The notes beneath the pieces are model-generated. The model was not told the DNA's origin, did not search any database, and was given only the letters and a program-made list of their open reading frames with translations. This document shows, piece after piece, positions 16,120-25,700 of a DNA stretch of 50,995 bases (position 1 is the stretch's first letter; every line of letters begins with the position of its first letter). The DNA lies in IMG/VR virus record IMGVR_UViG_3300007538_000033, positions 1-50,995 of that record; one strand, written 5' to 3'. The DNA comes from a virus. The position numbers and the translations under genes are program-made.

Positions 16120-17861
16120 TGGCTAAAGGTATACATGATTTAGGTTCTGGATACGGTTTTATTTACACTGTAGACCCAAATGGAACCAGTATTATAAAGG
16201 CAAGAATAAACAGCAGTGACTCTGTTAGAACAGTACTTGTAGAAGGCGTTCAAGCCAGGTCTGTTGGATTAAATAAAAGACCTACAGGTAAAATACGTAT
16301 AACAGGAGTAACAGGTGTTGGTTCTATATCCGCAGTTACAGTAAACAGTATAAACCAAATAGGAGCAGCCATAGCTTATACTGGAGCAACAACAGCTTCA
16401 TCTTTAGCTGCGTCTATAGCTACAGCCATGAATAGCTATGATGACGGAGCTGGAGAGGATTATGTAGCTGTATCTGTTGGAGATACAGTATTTATTACTG
16501 GAGAGGTAGCTATAGGTTCTGCTCATAACGCACTTAGTGCCATAGTTACCAATACTGGTAATATGACATACACGACAACTGAAGTTAATGGAGGTACTGA
16601 CGGGTCAACTGTTTATAATAGCGATTACGGTTACAGATTCTTTTTAGATGCAGATTACAACTCTAGCGGATGTGCTGGGTTGGGCACTGCTACAGAGGAC
16701 AGTTTATCTAATGCTGTTGAAATAACAGACTACATCGTGGGAAGAGCAATGAATAGTTCTATTGCATCTGAAAGCATATCTATATCAAGTGGGTCTATTT
16801 CACCTACAAGAGCATCAACAATAAGTGTTCTAACGGTAGACACAGAGAGTGCAGCATCTACTGACGACTTAAATAGCATTAATAATAAAGGATTTGCTAC
16901 TTACGATATAGTTATTATTAAGGGTGCTGATTCTGGAAGAGTTACAACTGTAAAAGATAATGCTGGAAACATACAGTTAACAAGTGATTTAGATTTCGAT
17001 ACTGGCAATACAGAGGACGCTATTTGGCTTCAACTTGAGGCAGATGGCTCATGGTATGAGTTAGGCAGAACATCTTCTGCATTAGGCGCTACAGCTGATT
17101 ACAGAACGGCTGGATTTGGTTTTTTCGGTATTGAAACATATAACACAGCAGCAACAGCAACTAGCGGTACAACTACTTTTAATGGAGGAACAGACAGTAA
17201 GCTTCAAAAATTAACTGGAGCAGCTACACTAACTGGAAACACCACATACGCTTTAGGGACTGGAGTTAATGGAGATTATTTTGAATTAATATTTGACTCA
17301 TCTATAACTACAAGCGGTAATAATTTAACAATATTTGGAATAACTCTAACAGACGAGCAGGCTTTAACTGGAGGGTTAATATTTAGGGCAGAATACAGGT
17401 CTGCTGGATGGTACTCTTGGGTATCTCCGAATTTAGACCCAGGAGCCTCTTATTCATTTCAATTAAATACTGCTGATTATACCGATGATAGTGTTACTGT
17501 AGCTAAGGTTGAATCAAATTTAGAGCACCAATGGAAGTATGTAAATGTTTCATTTGAGACATCAGAAGTTGGAGACATGAAGGTTACTATGCCAAAGTGT
17601 ACTGTTGTGTCATTTAACGCTTCTGTATCTAAAGCTATAGCAGCAACAGATGACGCTACTATTGTTCCTAAAAACAATGCAGGCACAGCTATGACTAGCG
17701 GTACATTAACATTGACTGCTTCTTCAGCTATAGGAACTCAATTTACATCAACACCTTCTGCTAATAATACATTTACTGAAGGTCAGACTATGACTTTAAC
17801 AACAGCAAAAACAACAGCTGGAGGAAAGGCTATAATTAGCTTTAGAATACAATTAACTTAA
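16119..17861 (+). CDS. Large beta-rich structural protein
   Basis: A 580-residue protein rich in Ala, Thr, Ser and Gly with repeating beta-strand patterns (KIRITGVTGVGSISAVTVNS). The N-terminal 110 residues resemble a small baseplate or decoration-type domain. Few charged clusters and no catalytic motif are visible. Its start overlaps the previous stop by one base. Likely a virion surface or tail protein; the exact role is not known. Confidence 0.6.
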   Translation: MAKGIHDLGSGYGFIYTVDPNGTSIIKARINSSDSVRTVLVEGVQARSVGLNKRPTGKIRITGVTGVGSISAVTVNSINQIGAAIAYTGATTASSLAASIATAMNSYDDGAGEDYVAVSVGDTVFITGEVAIGSAHNALSAIVTNTGNMTYTTTEVNGGTDGSTVYNSDYGYRFFLDADYNSSGCAGLGTATEDSLSNAVEITDYIVGRAMNSSIASESISISSGSISPTRASTISVLTVDTESAASTDDLNSINNKGFATYDIVIIKGADSGRVTTVKDNAGNIQLTSDLDFDTGNTEDAIWLQLEADGSWYELGRTSSALGATADYRTAGFGFFGIETYNTAATATSGTTTFNGGTDSKLQKLTGAATLTGNTTYALGTGVNGDYFELIFDSSITTSGNNLTIFGITLTDEQALTGGLIFRAEYRSAGWYSWVSPNLDPGASYSFQLNTADYTDDSVTVAKVESNLEHQWKYVNVSFETSEVGDMKVTMPKCTVVSFNASVSKAIAATDDATIVPKNNAGTAMTSGTLTLTASSAIGTQFTSTPSANNTFTEGQTMTLTTAKTTAGGKAIISFRIQLT

Positions 17862-17862
17862 T

Positions 17863-18288
17863 GTGGCAAATCCAACAGAACATATAAGGATATTTGAGGT
17901 AAATGACACAAATTTATTAAGAGTAATAACTAATAATGAAAAAGATTCGACATATTATTCTAAAAGCAATTTAGAGGTATTAGCTAATAATGGAAAGCTT
18001 GTACTGAAAAATGAAGGAGTTATTGTGTTGTCTGCATTTCCTTACGAAGTTTTAGTGCCAGTCGAAGAGAGTGTAGTAGACTTAGTAGAGATAATACAAG
18101 GATACATAAATAATATAATACCAGAAAACCAAGAGGAGGTAAATATATTAAGTGATATATTAACATCGAATGAAGAGAGGAATGAACTACTAGAGGTAAT
18201 AAGAAAACAAACAGAGGTTCAAGATGAGATGCTTGAAGAATTAAAACTTTGTTCAAAATATTTAAGAAAAATTTATAATCCAGAATAA
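17863..18288 (+). CDS. Small putative structural/chaperone protein with GTG start
   Basis: A 141-residue protein read from GTG 17863 (MANPTEHIRIFEVND). An ATG at 17861 is out of frame and stops after a few codons, and no ATG exists near the N terminus in this frame. The N-terminal half is beta-like, and the C-terminal half is a long charged helix (EERNELLEVIRKQTEVQDEM), possibly a coiled coil. It precedes three paralogous structural genes by one base and may help trimerise or attach them. Confidence 0.6.
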   Translation: MANPTEHIRIFEVNDTNLLRVITNNEKDSTYYSKSNLEVLANNGKLVLKNEGVIVLSAFPYEVLVPVEESVVDLVEIIQGYINNIIPENQEEVNILSDILTSNEERNELLEVIRKQTEVQDEMLEELKLCSKYLRKIYNPE

Positions 18289-18289
18289 C

Positions 18290-18886
18290 ATGGCACAACA
18301 GATAGAAGATGGTAGTGGATTTGACTATAGAGCAAAGGTAGATAGTAAGAATAGACTATTTACAGATTCTATATCAAGAGAGCAGTTAGAATACGCTGTG
18401 CTTACAGGTAATGGGTACAATATATCAACAGGGAGTATGACATTAACAACTGATGGTGAATCAGCCGTTGGGTGGTTTCAGTATACAGGTAAATTTGCTA
18501 TTGTTATAAAGGAGATACTTGTTATATTAGGAGCTACAACAGGTGGTACAGGTAACGGTACAATTACATTATTAAAGAACCCAAAATCAGGAACTATAAT
18601 TTCAAATGCAGTTCCTGTTGGTGCTGCTAGTAATAGAGATTTCTCAAGTTTTAACCAATTACCAGCTACAGCTTATAAAGGAGCTGAAGGTTATACATTT
18701 ACAGATGGAGAAACTTTTGCAGTTACTGGAAGAGATGGTTCTGCTCAAATAGTATCATTTGATGCAGCCCCAATAGTATTAAGAAAAGGAAATTCAATAG
18801 GAGTTAAATATACCCCACCTTCAGGGAATACTTCTCAAAGTATTATTGTTGCAGGTACAGTTTATGAAGAAAAAGTAGAGATATAA
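18290..18886 (+). CDS. Tandem structural paralogue 1
   Basis: A 198-residue protein, the first of three neighbours with the same N-terminal signature (MAQQIEDGSGFDYRAKVDSK), equal length and the same beta-rich body. Shared later positions include a 'KNPKSGTIIS' strand, a 'DFSSFNQ' element and a C-terminal 'KYTPPSG' turn. These are probably virion surface proteins, with the conserved N terminus as an anchor and the body variable. No enzyme motif is seen. Confidence 0.65.
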   Translation: MAQQIEDGSGFDYRAKVDSKNRLFTDSISREQLEYAVLTGNGYNISTGSMTLTTDGESAVGWFQYTGKFAIVIKEILVILGATTGGTGNGTITLLKNPKSGTIISNAVPVGAASNRDFSSFNQLPATAYKGAEGYTFTDGETFAVTGRDGSAQIVSFDAAPIVLRKGNSIGVKYTPPSGNTSQSIIVAGTVYEEKVEI

Positions 18887-18887
18887 T

Positions 18888-19481
18888 ATGGCACAAGAAA
18901 TAATAGATGGCTCAGGTTCTGGTTACAGGGCAAGAGTAAATGAAAACAATAGATTAGAAACTTTTTCAATAATTGAAAGTAGAATTGCTGACATCAGTAA
19001 TAGAAAAGGAGAAAGTTTTATTATCACTTCAGATTTTGTTAGTTTAACCACTACAGGGTCTTTCAATGGGATTATGTATGTAAAGAATACAGACCCAGAT
19101 AAACTTTTATTCATTGATAGAGTTAGGGTTTGTGGAACAGGAGCTTCAATGGGTTCACTACAAGCTAAATTTTATAAGAATCCAACAACAGGAACTCTTA
19201 TATCTGATGCCAATGCAGGAATAGTTGTTCCATCTAACTTAGGTAGTAATGTTGATTTTTCAGGAACAGTTTATGCTGCTTCAGGAGATGGTAAAACTAT
19301 TACAGATGGTACTCAATTTAGTCAATTTACAGTACATTTACCAGGTCATACAATACAAGAATATCAAGGTAATTTAATTATTCCGGGTGGTGCTTCAGCA
19401 GGTATAGCAGTAAAACCTAGTTATGCAACAGAAGCTTGTATTGAGGTTCAATGTTGGTTTGAAAATAAAAAAATAATATAA
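18888..19481 (+). CDS. Tandem structural paralogue 2
   Basis: A 197-residue protein whose N terminus (MAQEIIDGSGSGYRARVNEN) aligns with its two neighbours. The body retains KNPTTGTLISDANAG and VDFSGTVYAASGDGKTITDG, aligning with paralogue 1 at the same positions, while the remaining sequence has diverged. One base separates it from each neighbour. It likely forms part of the same tail or neck appendage. Confidence 0.65.
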   Translation: MAQEIIDGSGSGYRARVNENNRLETFSIIESRIADISNRKGESFIITSDFVSLTTTGSFNGIMYVKNTDPDKLLFIDRVRVCGTGASMGSLQAKFYKNPTTGTLISDANAGIVVPSNLGSNVDFSGTVYAASGDGKTITDGTQFSQFTVHLPGHTIQEYQGNLIIPGGASAGIAVKPSYATEACIEVQCWFENKKII

Positions 19482-19482
19482 A

Positions 19483-20073
19483 ATGGCAGAACAAATATTA
19501 GATGGCTCAGGAACTGGTGCTAGAGCAACAGTAGGGGCTGACAAAAGATTACAGGTAAGAGCAATATCTGAAGATGAAGAAATCCACAATGGAGAATTAG
19601 GTAGCACTTACAACTTTAATACTGGATTAATTTCAATAACAGCAGATGCTACATTACTATACTTTAAAAATAATTCAGACAATAACTTTATATTAAAAGC
19701 TATTGCTATAGGTTCTTTTACTGGTATTACCCACTCTAGTAGTCCTTATATAACAATAATTAGAAATCCTACTGGTGGAGATTTGATTACAGATGAAACT
19801 GCTGTATCAATGAATCAAAATAGAAACTTTGGTTCTAGTAAAACTGCTACTGTAGATGTTTATAAAGGTAAGGTTGGAGGAACTATCACAGGTGGTGATG
19901 ATATAGCTATCTTACAGGTTAACCCAACATCAAGAGACTACTACGGTATAGATTTCATCCTACCAAAAGGAGCTAGTGTTGCTGTAAAATTAAATGCAGG
20001 AGTAAGCTCAGGTTCAGCTAATTACTACTGTGCTTTGATAGGTTATTTTAAAGATGATATAGACGCAGAATAA
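19483..20073 (+). CDS. Tandem structural paralogue 3
   Basis: A 196-residue protein with the same signature (MAEQILDGSGTGARATVGAD) and aligned segments RNPTGGDLITDETA and GKVGGTITGGDD. The C-terminal half ends in a hydrophobic ALIGYF strand. It overlaps the following gene by one base (TAATG). The role is inferred as for the other paralogues. Confidence 0.65.
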   Translation: MAEQILDGSGTGARATVGADKRLQVRAISEDEEIHNGELGSTYNFNTGLISITADATLLYFKNNSDNNFILKAIAIGSFTGITHSSSPYITIIRNPTGGDLITDETAVSMNQNRNFGSSKTATVDVYKGKVGGTITGGDDIAILQVNPTSRDYYGIDFILPKGASVAVKLNAGVSSGSANYYCALIGYFKDDIDAE

Positions 20074-20675
20074 TGATTACAACTAGAATAGTAGGAGCTA
20101 ATGGAAAGCAGCTCAAAATAAATGGTGAGGGTGAAATAGCAGTTGCTATACACACCCATCCACCTACTGATGAGGTAGTAGAGTCTTTACCTCTTAGAGC
20201 TTATTTTGAAAATGCTGGTAGTAATGATATGAGAGTGAATGGTGCTACTACTCCAGTAGAATTTTCTATAGATGCAGACGGAGAATTTGATAAGTACATA
20301 AAAACTTTATCAATAAAATTAGCAGACCCTTCAGCACAACTGGATAAGTTTGGCAACTTAACAGCTCTTACCAATGGGGTAGAATTTATCTGGAGGTCTA
20401 TAAGAGTAGGAGAACAAATAATCCACGATGGTATAAAAGATAACCTAGAATTCTTTAGACTTTCTAATGGAGGATATGTGCCTCAGATAATAGATTTATC
20501 TGGAGGTGGAGCTGATGCCATTATTGTGTATGTTGATTTGGCACAACTATTTGGTAACCCATGGGGGATAAGATTAGAGAAAGGTACTACTGATAAACTA
20601 TTATTTAGAGTTAATGATAATTTATCTAGTGGTATATCTGAGTTTAATATAATAGCATACGGAACAAAAATTTAA
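20073..20675 (+). CDS. Fourth, divergent member of the paralogue group
   Basis: A 200-residue protein. The N terminus IVGANGKQLKINGEGEIAV has the same plan as the 'IxDGSGxxxRAxVxxxxRL' start of the three upstream genes, but the body differs, with a PLRAYFENAGSNDMRVNGA segment and an acidic beta domain. It could be the base or adaptor for those proteins or a related fibre. The homology is a visual judgement. Confidence 0.55.
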   Translation: MITTRIVGANGKQLKINGEGEIAVAIHTHPPTDEVVESLPLRAYFENAGSNDMRVNGATTPVEFSIDADGEFDKYIKTLSIKLADPSAQLDKFGNLTALTNGVEFIWRSIRVGEQIIHDGIKDNLEFFRLSNGGYVPQIIDLSGGGADAIIVYVDLAQLFGNPWGIRLEKGTTDKLLFRVNDNLSSGISEFNIIAYGTKI

Positions 20676-20688
20676 GTATCTTTGTATT

Positions 20689-21414
20689 ATGATTAATATT
20701 GATGAATTTAAGACATTTGTTTATCTTGTTGCAAACAAGAGTGGAAGAGGCACTTTAACTCCAGCTCAATTTAACTCAGCTGTTAAGCAAGCGCTGTTTG
20801 CATGGACAAATTCCCAAATAGGCAACCAAAAAGAATACCAGCCAGGACAGCCGATAGCTAGAACATCTATTGATTTAGACCAAACATCTATTGATAGGTT
20901 GAGACATTTAAAAGAAACAAGAGATATAAGAGTTACTTCTGGCGAAATGCCAATACCTAATGGCTTAAACAAAGACATTAACAACCAATCAATGCCTGAG
21001 TATTGGACATTATCTAGATTAACACATAAGTATCAGTCTAATGGAAATATAGTTAAACAGCCAATAGTAGTTGTGAAAGATAATGAATGGGCTATGAATT
21101 TAGGCAGCAGCATAATAGCTCCAACAAAAAAAAGAGCTATAGCTAATATTCAGTCTGATAAGTTTTTAATAGAACCATCTAATCTTATAAATATGGTAAA
21201 CTTAACATATATAAGAGTTCCAGAGACGCCAGTTTGGGGATATAATGTTACAAATAATAGACCTGTATACGATTCTTCAAAAAGTACTAATTTAGATGCC
21301 CCTCAGCAAGCTTTTAATGAAATAGCTATGATTACACTTGAATTTATAGGAATAAGAATAAGAGAGCAGGAATTAATACAGGCAGCGTCTGGAATGGAAA
21401 ATAAAGGAGTATAA
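20689..21414 (+). CDS. Putative neck/connector protein
   Basis: A 241-residue protein with helical N-terminal (INIDEFKTFVYLVANKSGRG) and beta C-terminal parts. It is followed by two short proteins that look like head-tail adaptors, each overlapping the previous gene. Size and context fit a connector or neck component; I cannot name the family. It begins a tight overlapping group (20689-26737). Confidence 0.5.
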   Translation: MINIDEFKTFVYLVANKSGRGTLTPAQFNSAVKQALFAWTNSQIGNQKEYQPGQPIARTSIDLDQTSIDRLRHLKETRDIRVTSGEMPIPNGLNKDINNQSMPEYWTLSRLTHKYQSNGNIVKQPIVVVKDNEWAMNLGSSIIAPTKKRAIANIQSDKFLIEPSNLINMVNLTYIRVPETPVWGYNVTNNRPVYDSSKSTNLDAPQQAFNEIAMITLEFIGIRIREQELIQAASGMENKGV

Positions 21415-22031
21415 TGTTAACAAGTAAATCTAAAATAGCGGAACAAATATCAAGGAGACTCAGAGGTTATACTGACGAATTTAGTATTGACGAAAGAGAA
21501 TTAATGCTATCAGTTCATCAGTCTCTAGCGTCCCTCATAAGAGTTAGATTCTTTGAAAGTAAAAGTGTGGATTTTAGCGAGATTGACGGAAGTGTTTATT
21601 ACACTATATCTGGCAATTCGGTATTGAAAGATAATATAAGAAAAGAATATTACACATCAGTTCCATCTTCAACTATATCTCTTCCTTACGGAGTAGATAT
21701 AAAAAGAATAGGAACTCCAAGAGGTAGAGGATTTGTTGAAGTTCAGCTAGGATTTAATGACCTTTACAGTAATCTTCAGTCTTCTAGTTTAGAGGGCAAT
21801 ACTGGATTCTACAGAGAAGGAGCTAGGATATATTTTGTTAACATGACAAAAACAAATTTACCAGAAACGGTGAATATAACAATGACACTTCCTTTAGATA
21901 GCATTGAAGAGGATGATGACTTAAATATTCCTGTAGACATGGTTAACGAGGTTATTGAACAAGTGTTTGAAAAGTACGCAAGAACTCTTGGTATTCAGGA
22001 TGATGAAGAAAACAACTCTATAGATAAATGA
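21414..22031 (+). CDS. Putative head-tail connector protein
   Basis: A 205-residue protein that starts on the last base of the previous stop. The N-terminal helical part (ISRRLRGYTDEFSIDERELM) and a beta domain followed by an acidic C-terminal helix (IPVDMVNEVIEQVFEKYART) match the size and composition of ring-forming head-tail connectors. It overlaps the next gene by 4 bases. Confidence 0.5.
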   Translation: MLTSKSKIAEQISRRLRGYTDEFSIDERELMLSVHQSLASLIRVRFFESKSVDFSEIDGSVYYTISGNSVLKDNIRKEYYTSVPSSTISLPYGVDIKRIGTPRGRGFVEVQLGFNDLYSNLQSSSLEGNTGFYREGARIYFVNMTKTNLPETVNITMTLPLDSIEEDDDLNIPVDMVNEVIEQVFEKYARTLGIQDDEENNSIDK

Positions 22032-22771
22032 GAAAATTAGACGAAATAGTAAGAGAGTTTTATATTGAAAGACTACATTCTAGTCAAATGGATAATAGAT
22101 ACCCTATGTTTATTCAAATGGCTATATCTGGACTAAAGGACTTGACTTACGATATAAAGAGTTCTATTACTGAAGTAATACTAGATGTTAACGATAACGA
22201 TACTGTAGACCTTCCGTCAAACTATATTGATTATCTTGTTTTAGGTGTTATACAAAATGGAGTAGTATCAGCAATAGGGCATAGTAGAAATTTAGCTCCA
22301 AGAAATAATGATGAATGCGGAGACCTAGTGGCTGGCGCAAGTGACGGTGCTGGAGGAACTTTTGTTGGGTTCAATTCATCTCATTACACTAAAGACGGTC
22401 AATTTAACGGCAGGCATTATGGTGCTGGAGGAGGAGGTAATGCTCATGGACTATTTAAAGTTTATAAAGATAGAGGGTATATTTCATTAAGCGGAGTAAG
22501 TGCTGAATCTGTAGTCCTTAGATATTATGCAACATTAGAGCAGATTGACGGAAACTTTATGGTTGAGGAGTATTACACTGAAGCAATAAAGGATTGGATT
22601 TGGTGGAAGTATGTTCAAAATCAAAGAAGTTATGATTTAGGGGTAAAGCAGCTAGCTGAAATGAACTACGAGAAGCAGAAGAAAAAATCAGAGAAAAGGG
22701 TGTACAGATTTAATGCAGTTGAATTTATGAGTGCATTTAGAACAGGATACAGGTCATCTCCAAGAATATAA
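22028..22771 (+). CDS. Putative head-tail adaptor / tubular protein
   Basis: A 247-residue protein. The pattern of an N-terminal helix, then VNDNDTVDLPSNYIDYLVLG, is typical of podovirus adaptor proteins that sit under the portal. A Gly-rich loop (YGAGGGGNAHG) lies near residue 140, and the C-terminal helix DWIWWKYVQNQRSYDL is aromatic. It is placed directly before the giant tail protein, which is the usual order for neck/tail components. Confidence 0.62.
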   Translation: MRKLDEIVREFYIERLHSSQMDNRYPMFIQMAISGLKDLTYDIKSSITEVILDVNDNDTVDLPSNYIDYLVLGVIQNGVVSAIGHSRNLAPRNNDECGDLVAGASDGAGGTFVGFNSSHYTKDGQFNGRHYGAGGGGNAHGLFKVYKDRGYISLSGVSAESVVLRYYATLEQIDGNFMVEEYYTEAIKDWIWWKYVQNQRSYDLGVKQLAEMNYEKQKKKSEKRVYRFNAVEFMSAFRTGYRSSPRI

Positions 22772-22777
22772 CAAACA

Positions 22778-25700
22778 ATGGCGTTAGAAAAGAAAAACTT
22801 TTTAGGAGGCTTAAATTATGACACCGAGGACAGATATGTCCCTAACGGAGACTATAGGTATGCACTAAACTGTAGGTTATCAAAGTCTGACGGGGCAAAC
22901 CAAGGTGCAGTTGAAAATACCAAAGGAAACACTATAGTTAATATTGAGCTACCTACAGGGGTAAATAAAGTCATAGGCTCTTATGATAATCTTGAGACTA
23001 ATAAAGTTTATTATTTCTTATTCAATAATGGGGGTAATCATACTATATATGAGTTTGATTCTATAACAAATGTAATTACAACCGTATTACAAACTCCCTT
23101 ATTAAATTTTAAATCTAACAAGTTTATTGACGACCCATTTATGATTGATGATTTATTGTTCTTTAACGATAGATACAATGAGCCTGGGATGATAAATGTA
23201 GATAGGGCTAAATCAAATGGATATCCACAACCATTAAAGAGAGAGCATATAAATGCGTATGCTACCGCTCCAGGGAAACCTCCATCTGTAGAATACGATA
23301 GCAACTCTTCAATAAAGACAAATAATGTTAGAAATAAGTTATTTCAATTTAGATATAAATATGTTTATAGAGATAACCAAGAAAGTGCATGGAGCCCTGT
23401 ATCAAAGGTAGCTTTCCCAAAAGATGAAGCATCATACAGACCTTTTCTATACTACCCTACTGACTTGAACAATGTTATAAACATAGAGGTGGAAAACAGT
23501 GATGATTATGTTAGATATATAAAGATAGCTTTCAGAGAGGGTAATGACGGAGATTTTTATTTGGCAGCAACAATAGATAAAGATAAATACAACACATTCC
23601 AATCTGTTTTGTCAACCTATACGTACAAGTTTTATAATGACGAAATATATACAGCTATTGACAATGATGGAAATGAAGGAATGAGAAATCAAGATTGGGT
23701 TCCATTAAAGTCTGACAGTCAAGCACTTATAGATGGAAACAGAGTTGCTTATGGAGGTATAACTGAAAATTACGACCCAGTAGACATAGATATCGATATA
23801 GAGGTAAATTCAGATATAAATGAAGATGTTGATGCACCTCAAGTTGGAACTATTGATGCTACAAACACATGGAATGAATACGGCAGTAGCACTCCTTTAG
23901 CGGCACCAAACACAGGGTTCTCTGACCCAGAGTGGGTTTATGTTTTTGGAAGCCCATCTAATTACTCAAAAGTAATAAATGGGACAACGTTTTATTTAGC
24001 TGGAGCTAGGGAAGCTAATGGCAGGCCAGCACCATTTCCAACTCCATTAAAAAACAGTGTAAACGCAACCGACATAGCCACACCAGGAGTTCTTTGGTCT
24101 GTAGGTACATACCAAACAAATGCTAATAGCTTTGGGTATTATTATGGAAACAGAGTAGTAGGCCTAAAGATAAATAGCGCATCAAACCCAGTCAAATATG
24201 CTACAGATAGCTCTAGAAGTATTTTCTATGTAGACAAACCTTCAAGTGCTGGAATTAGGTATATAAGCAAAATGACCACATCTTACTATGATTGGGGAAC
24301 TACCAATGAACTAAAAACACATGTTCAAACTGTTCAGTATACATCTGTTGGCGGTGAATCGGCATTGGATGTTGCTAATGCGTTAGTTCTAGCCTATAAG
24401 AACGCAGGAACAATAAATACAGGACTTGTTGATATTGATTTTACTGGAAGCTACGCTTATGTAGACGCTTCAGACCCAGCGGATAGAGCCAGAGTAGAGG
24501 TATGGGTAAGGGGATTTGTGCCTCAAGCGGATATAATAGACATAACTGGAAGCTGGTGGCCAGTACAAGTTGGCAACACTATGCCTGCTATATATTACAC
24601 TTCTGTTGGAATTAATTCATACGCATCATGGACTACAAGAAGTGAGCTTACATTGAAGAAAGGGGCTAGACATGGAATAGGTATGGTTTATTATGATACA
24701 CCGAATCGTTCTGGGTTAACCAATGTTTCTAATTCTAAAACATTTTATGTTCCATTTTTCAGCGAAATGAACATGCAGTCTGGGCAAATACCTGGGCAAA
24801 CAACACTCAGAGTGTCAGTTAATCACACACCTCCATCATGGGCTAAAAGATATCAATTTGTTTATACTGGAAATCAAACAATAGAATATTTACCAGGAGA
24901 AGAGAACGCATATAAAGGTTTTATACACGCTAGAATAACTAGCTTAAACGCTACAACATCAGTAGCTTCTGGAGCTCAAAACGCATTACTAACAAATATA
25001 GATAATTACAACAACACTATACCAGAGGCTGTAGAGCTTGACTATTCATTTTCAAAGGGTGATAGAATAAGATTTATCACAGATAATAATGGTGATTACT
25101 ACCAACAATACGCAGACGTTGAAGTTATATCTTATGATGACACCACAAAATATATTGAGTTTAAAACTCCAGACGGAATAACTGTTGACGATGGAAGTCT
25201 TGTTGAGTTGTACACACCTAAAAAAAGGGTTGAAAAAGCTGTTTATTATGAAATTGGAGAAGTTTATGATATAATCGGAGGAATACATACTGGAAATATA
25301 TCTAACCAAACATCTTCTTCCCCAGCTGTTGTAGACCTATTAGACATAGGTGATGTATATTTAAGGTACAGGGTTGCTCCAGTATCAAGGATAGTTGAAA
25401 GTTATAGTTATTCTGACTTCTATAATTCTGATTACTGGAATAAAGGAAGAGCTAATATAGATGACGTAAACATTAAACAAGTAAAAAGAGAGTCTACGAT
25501 AAGATACTCTAATCCGTACTTACCAGATACAAACATAAATGGACTATCTACATTTAATGATTTTTCATTTGAAGAATACGACCAACAATACGGCTCTATA
25601 CAACTAATGTTTCCTGAAGATAAGGATTTAACCATATTTCAAAGGTTAAAGGTAGGTAAAGTCAGGGTAGGTCAAGATACATTATATAGTAATGAAGGGA

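Noticed and set aside
20677-20684. TATCTTTG promoter-like word just before ATG 20689
   Set aside because: Only four bases before the start codon and without a -33 element; a transcript would be leaderless. A few TATCTTTG words are expected by chance.
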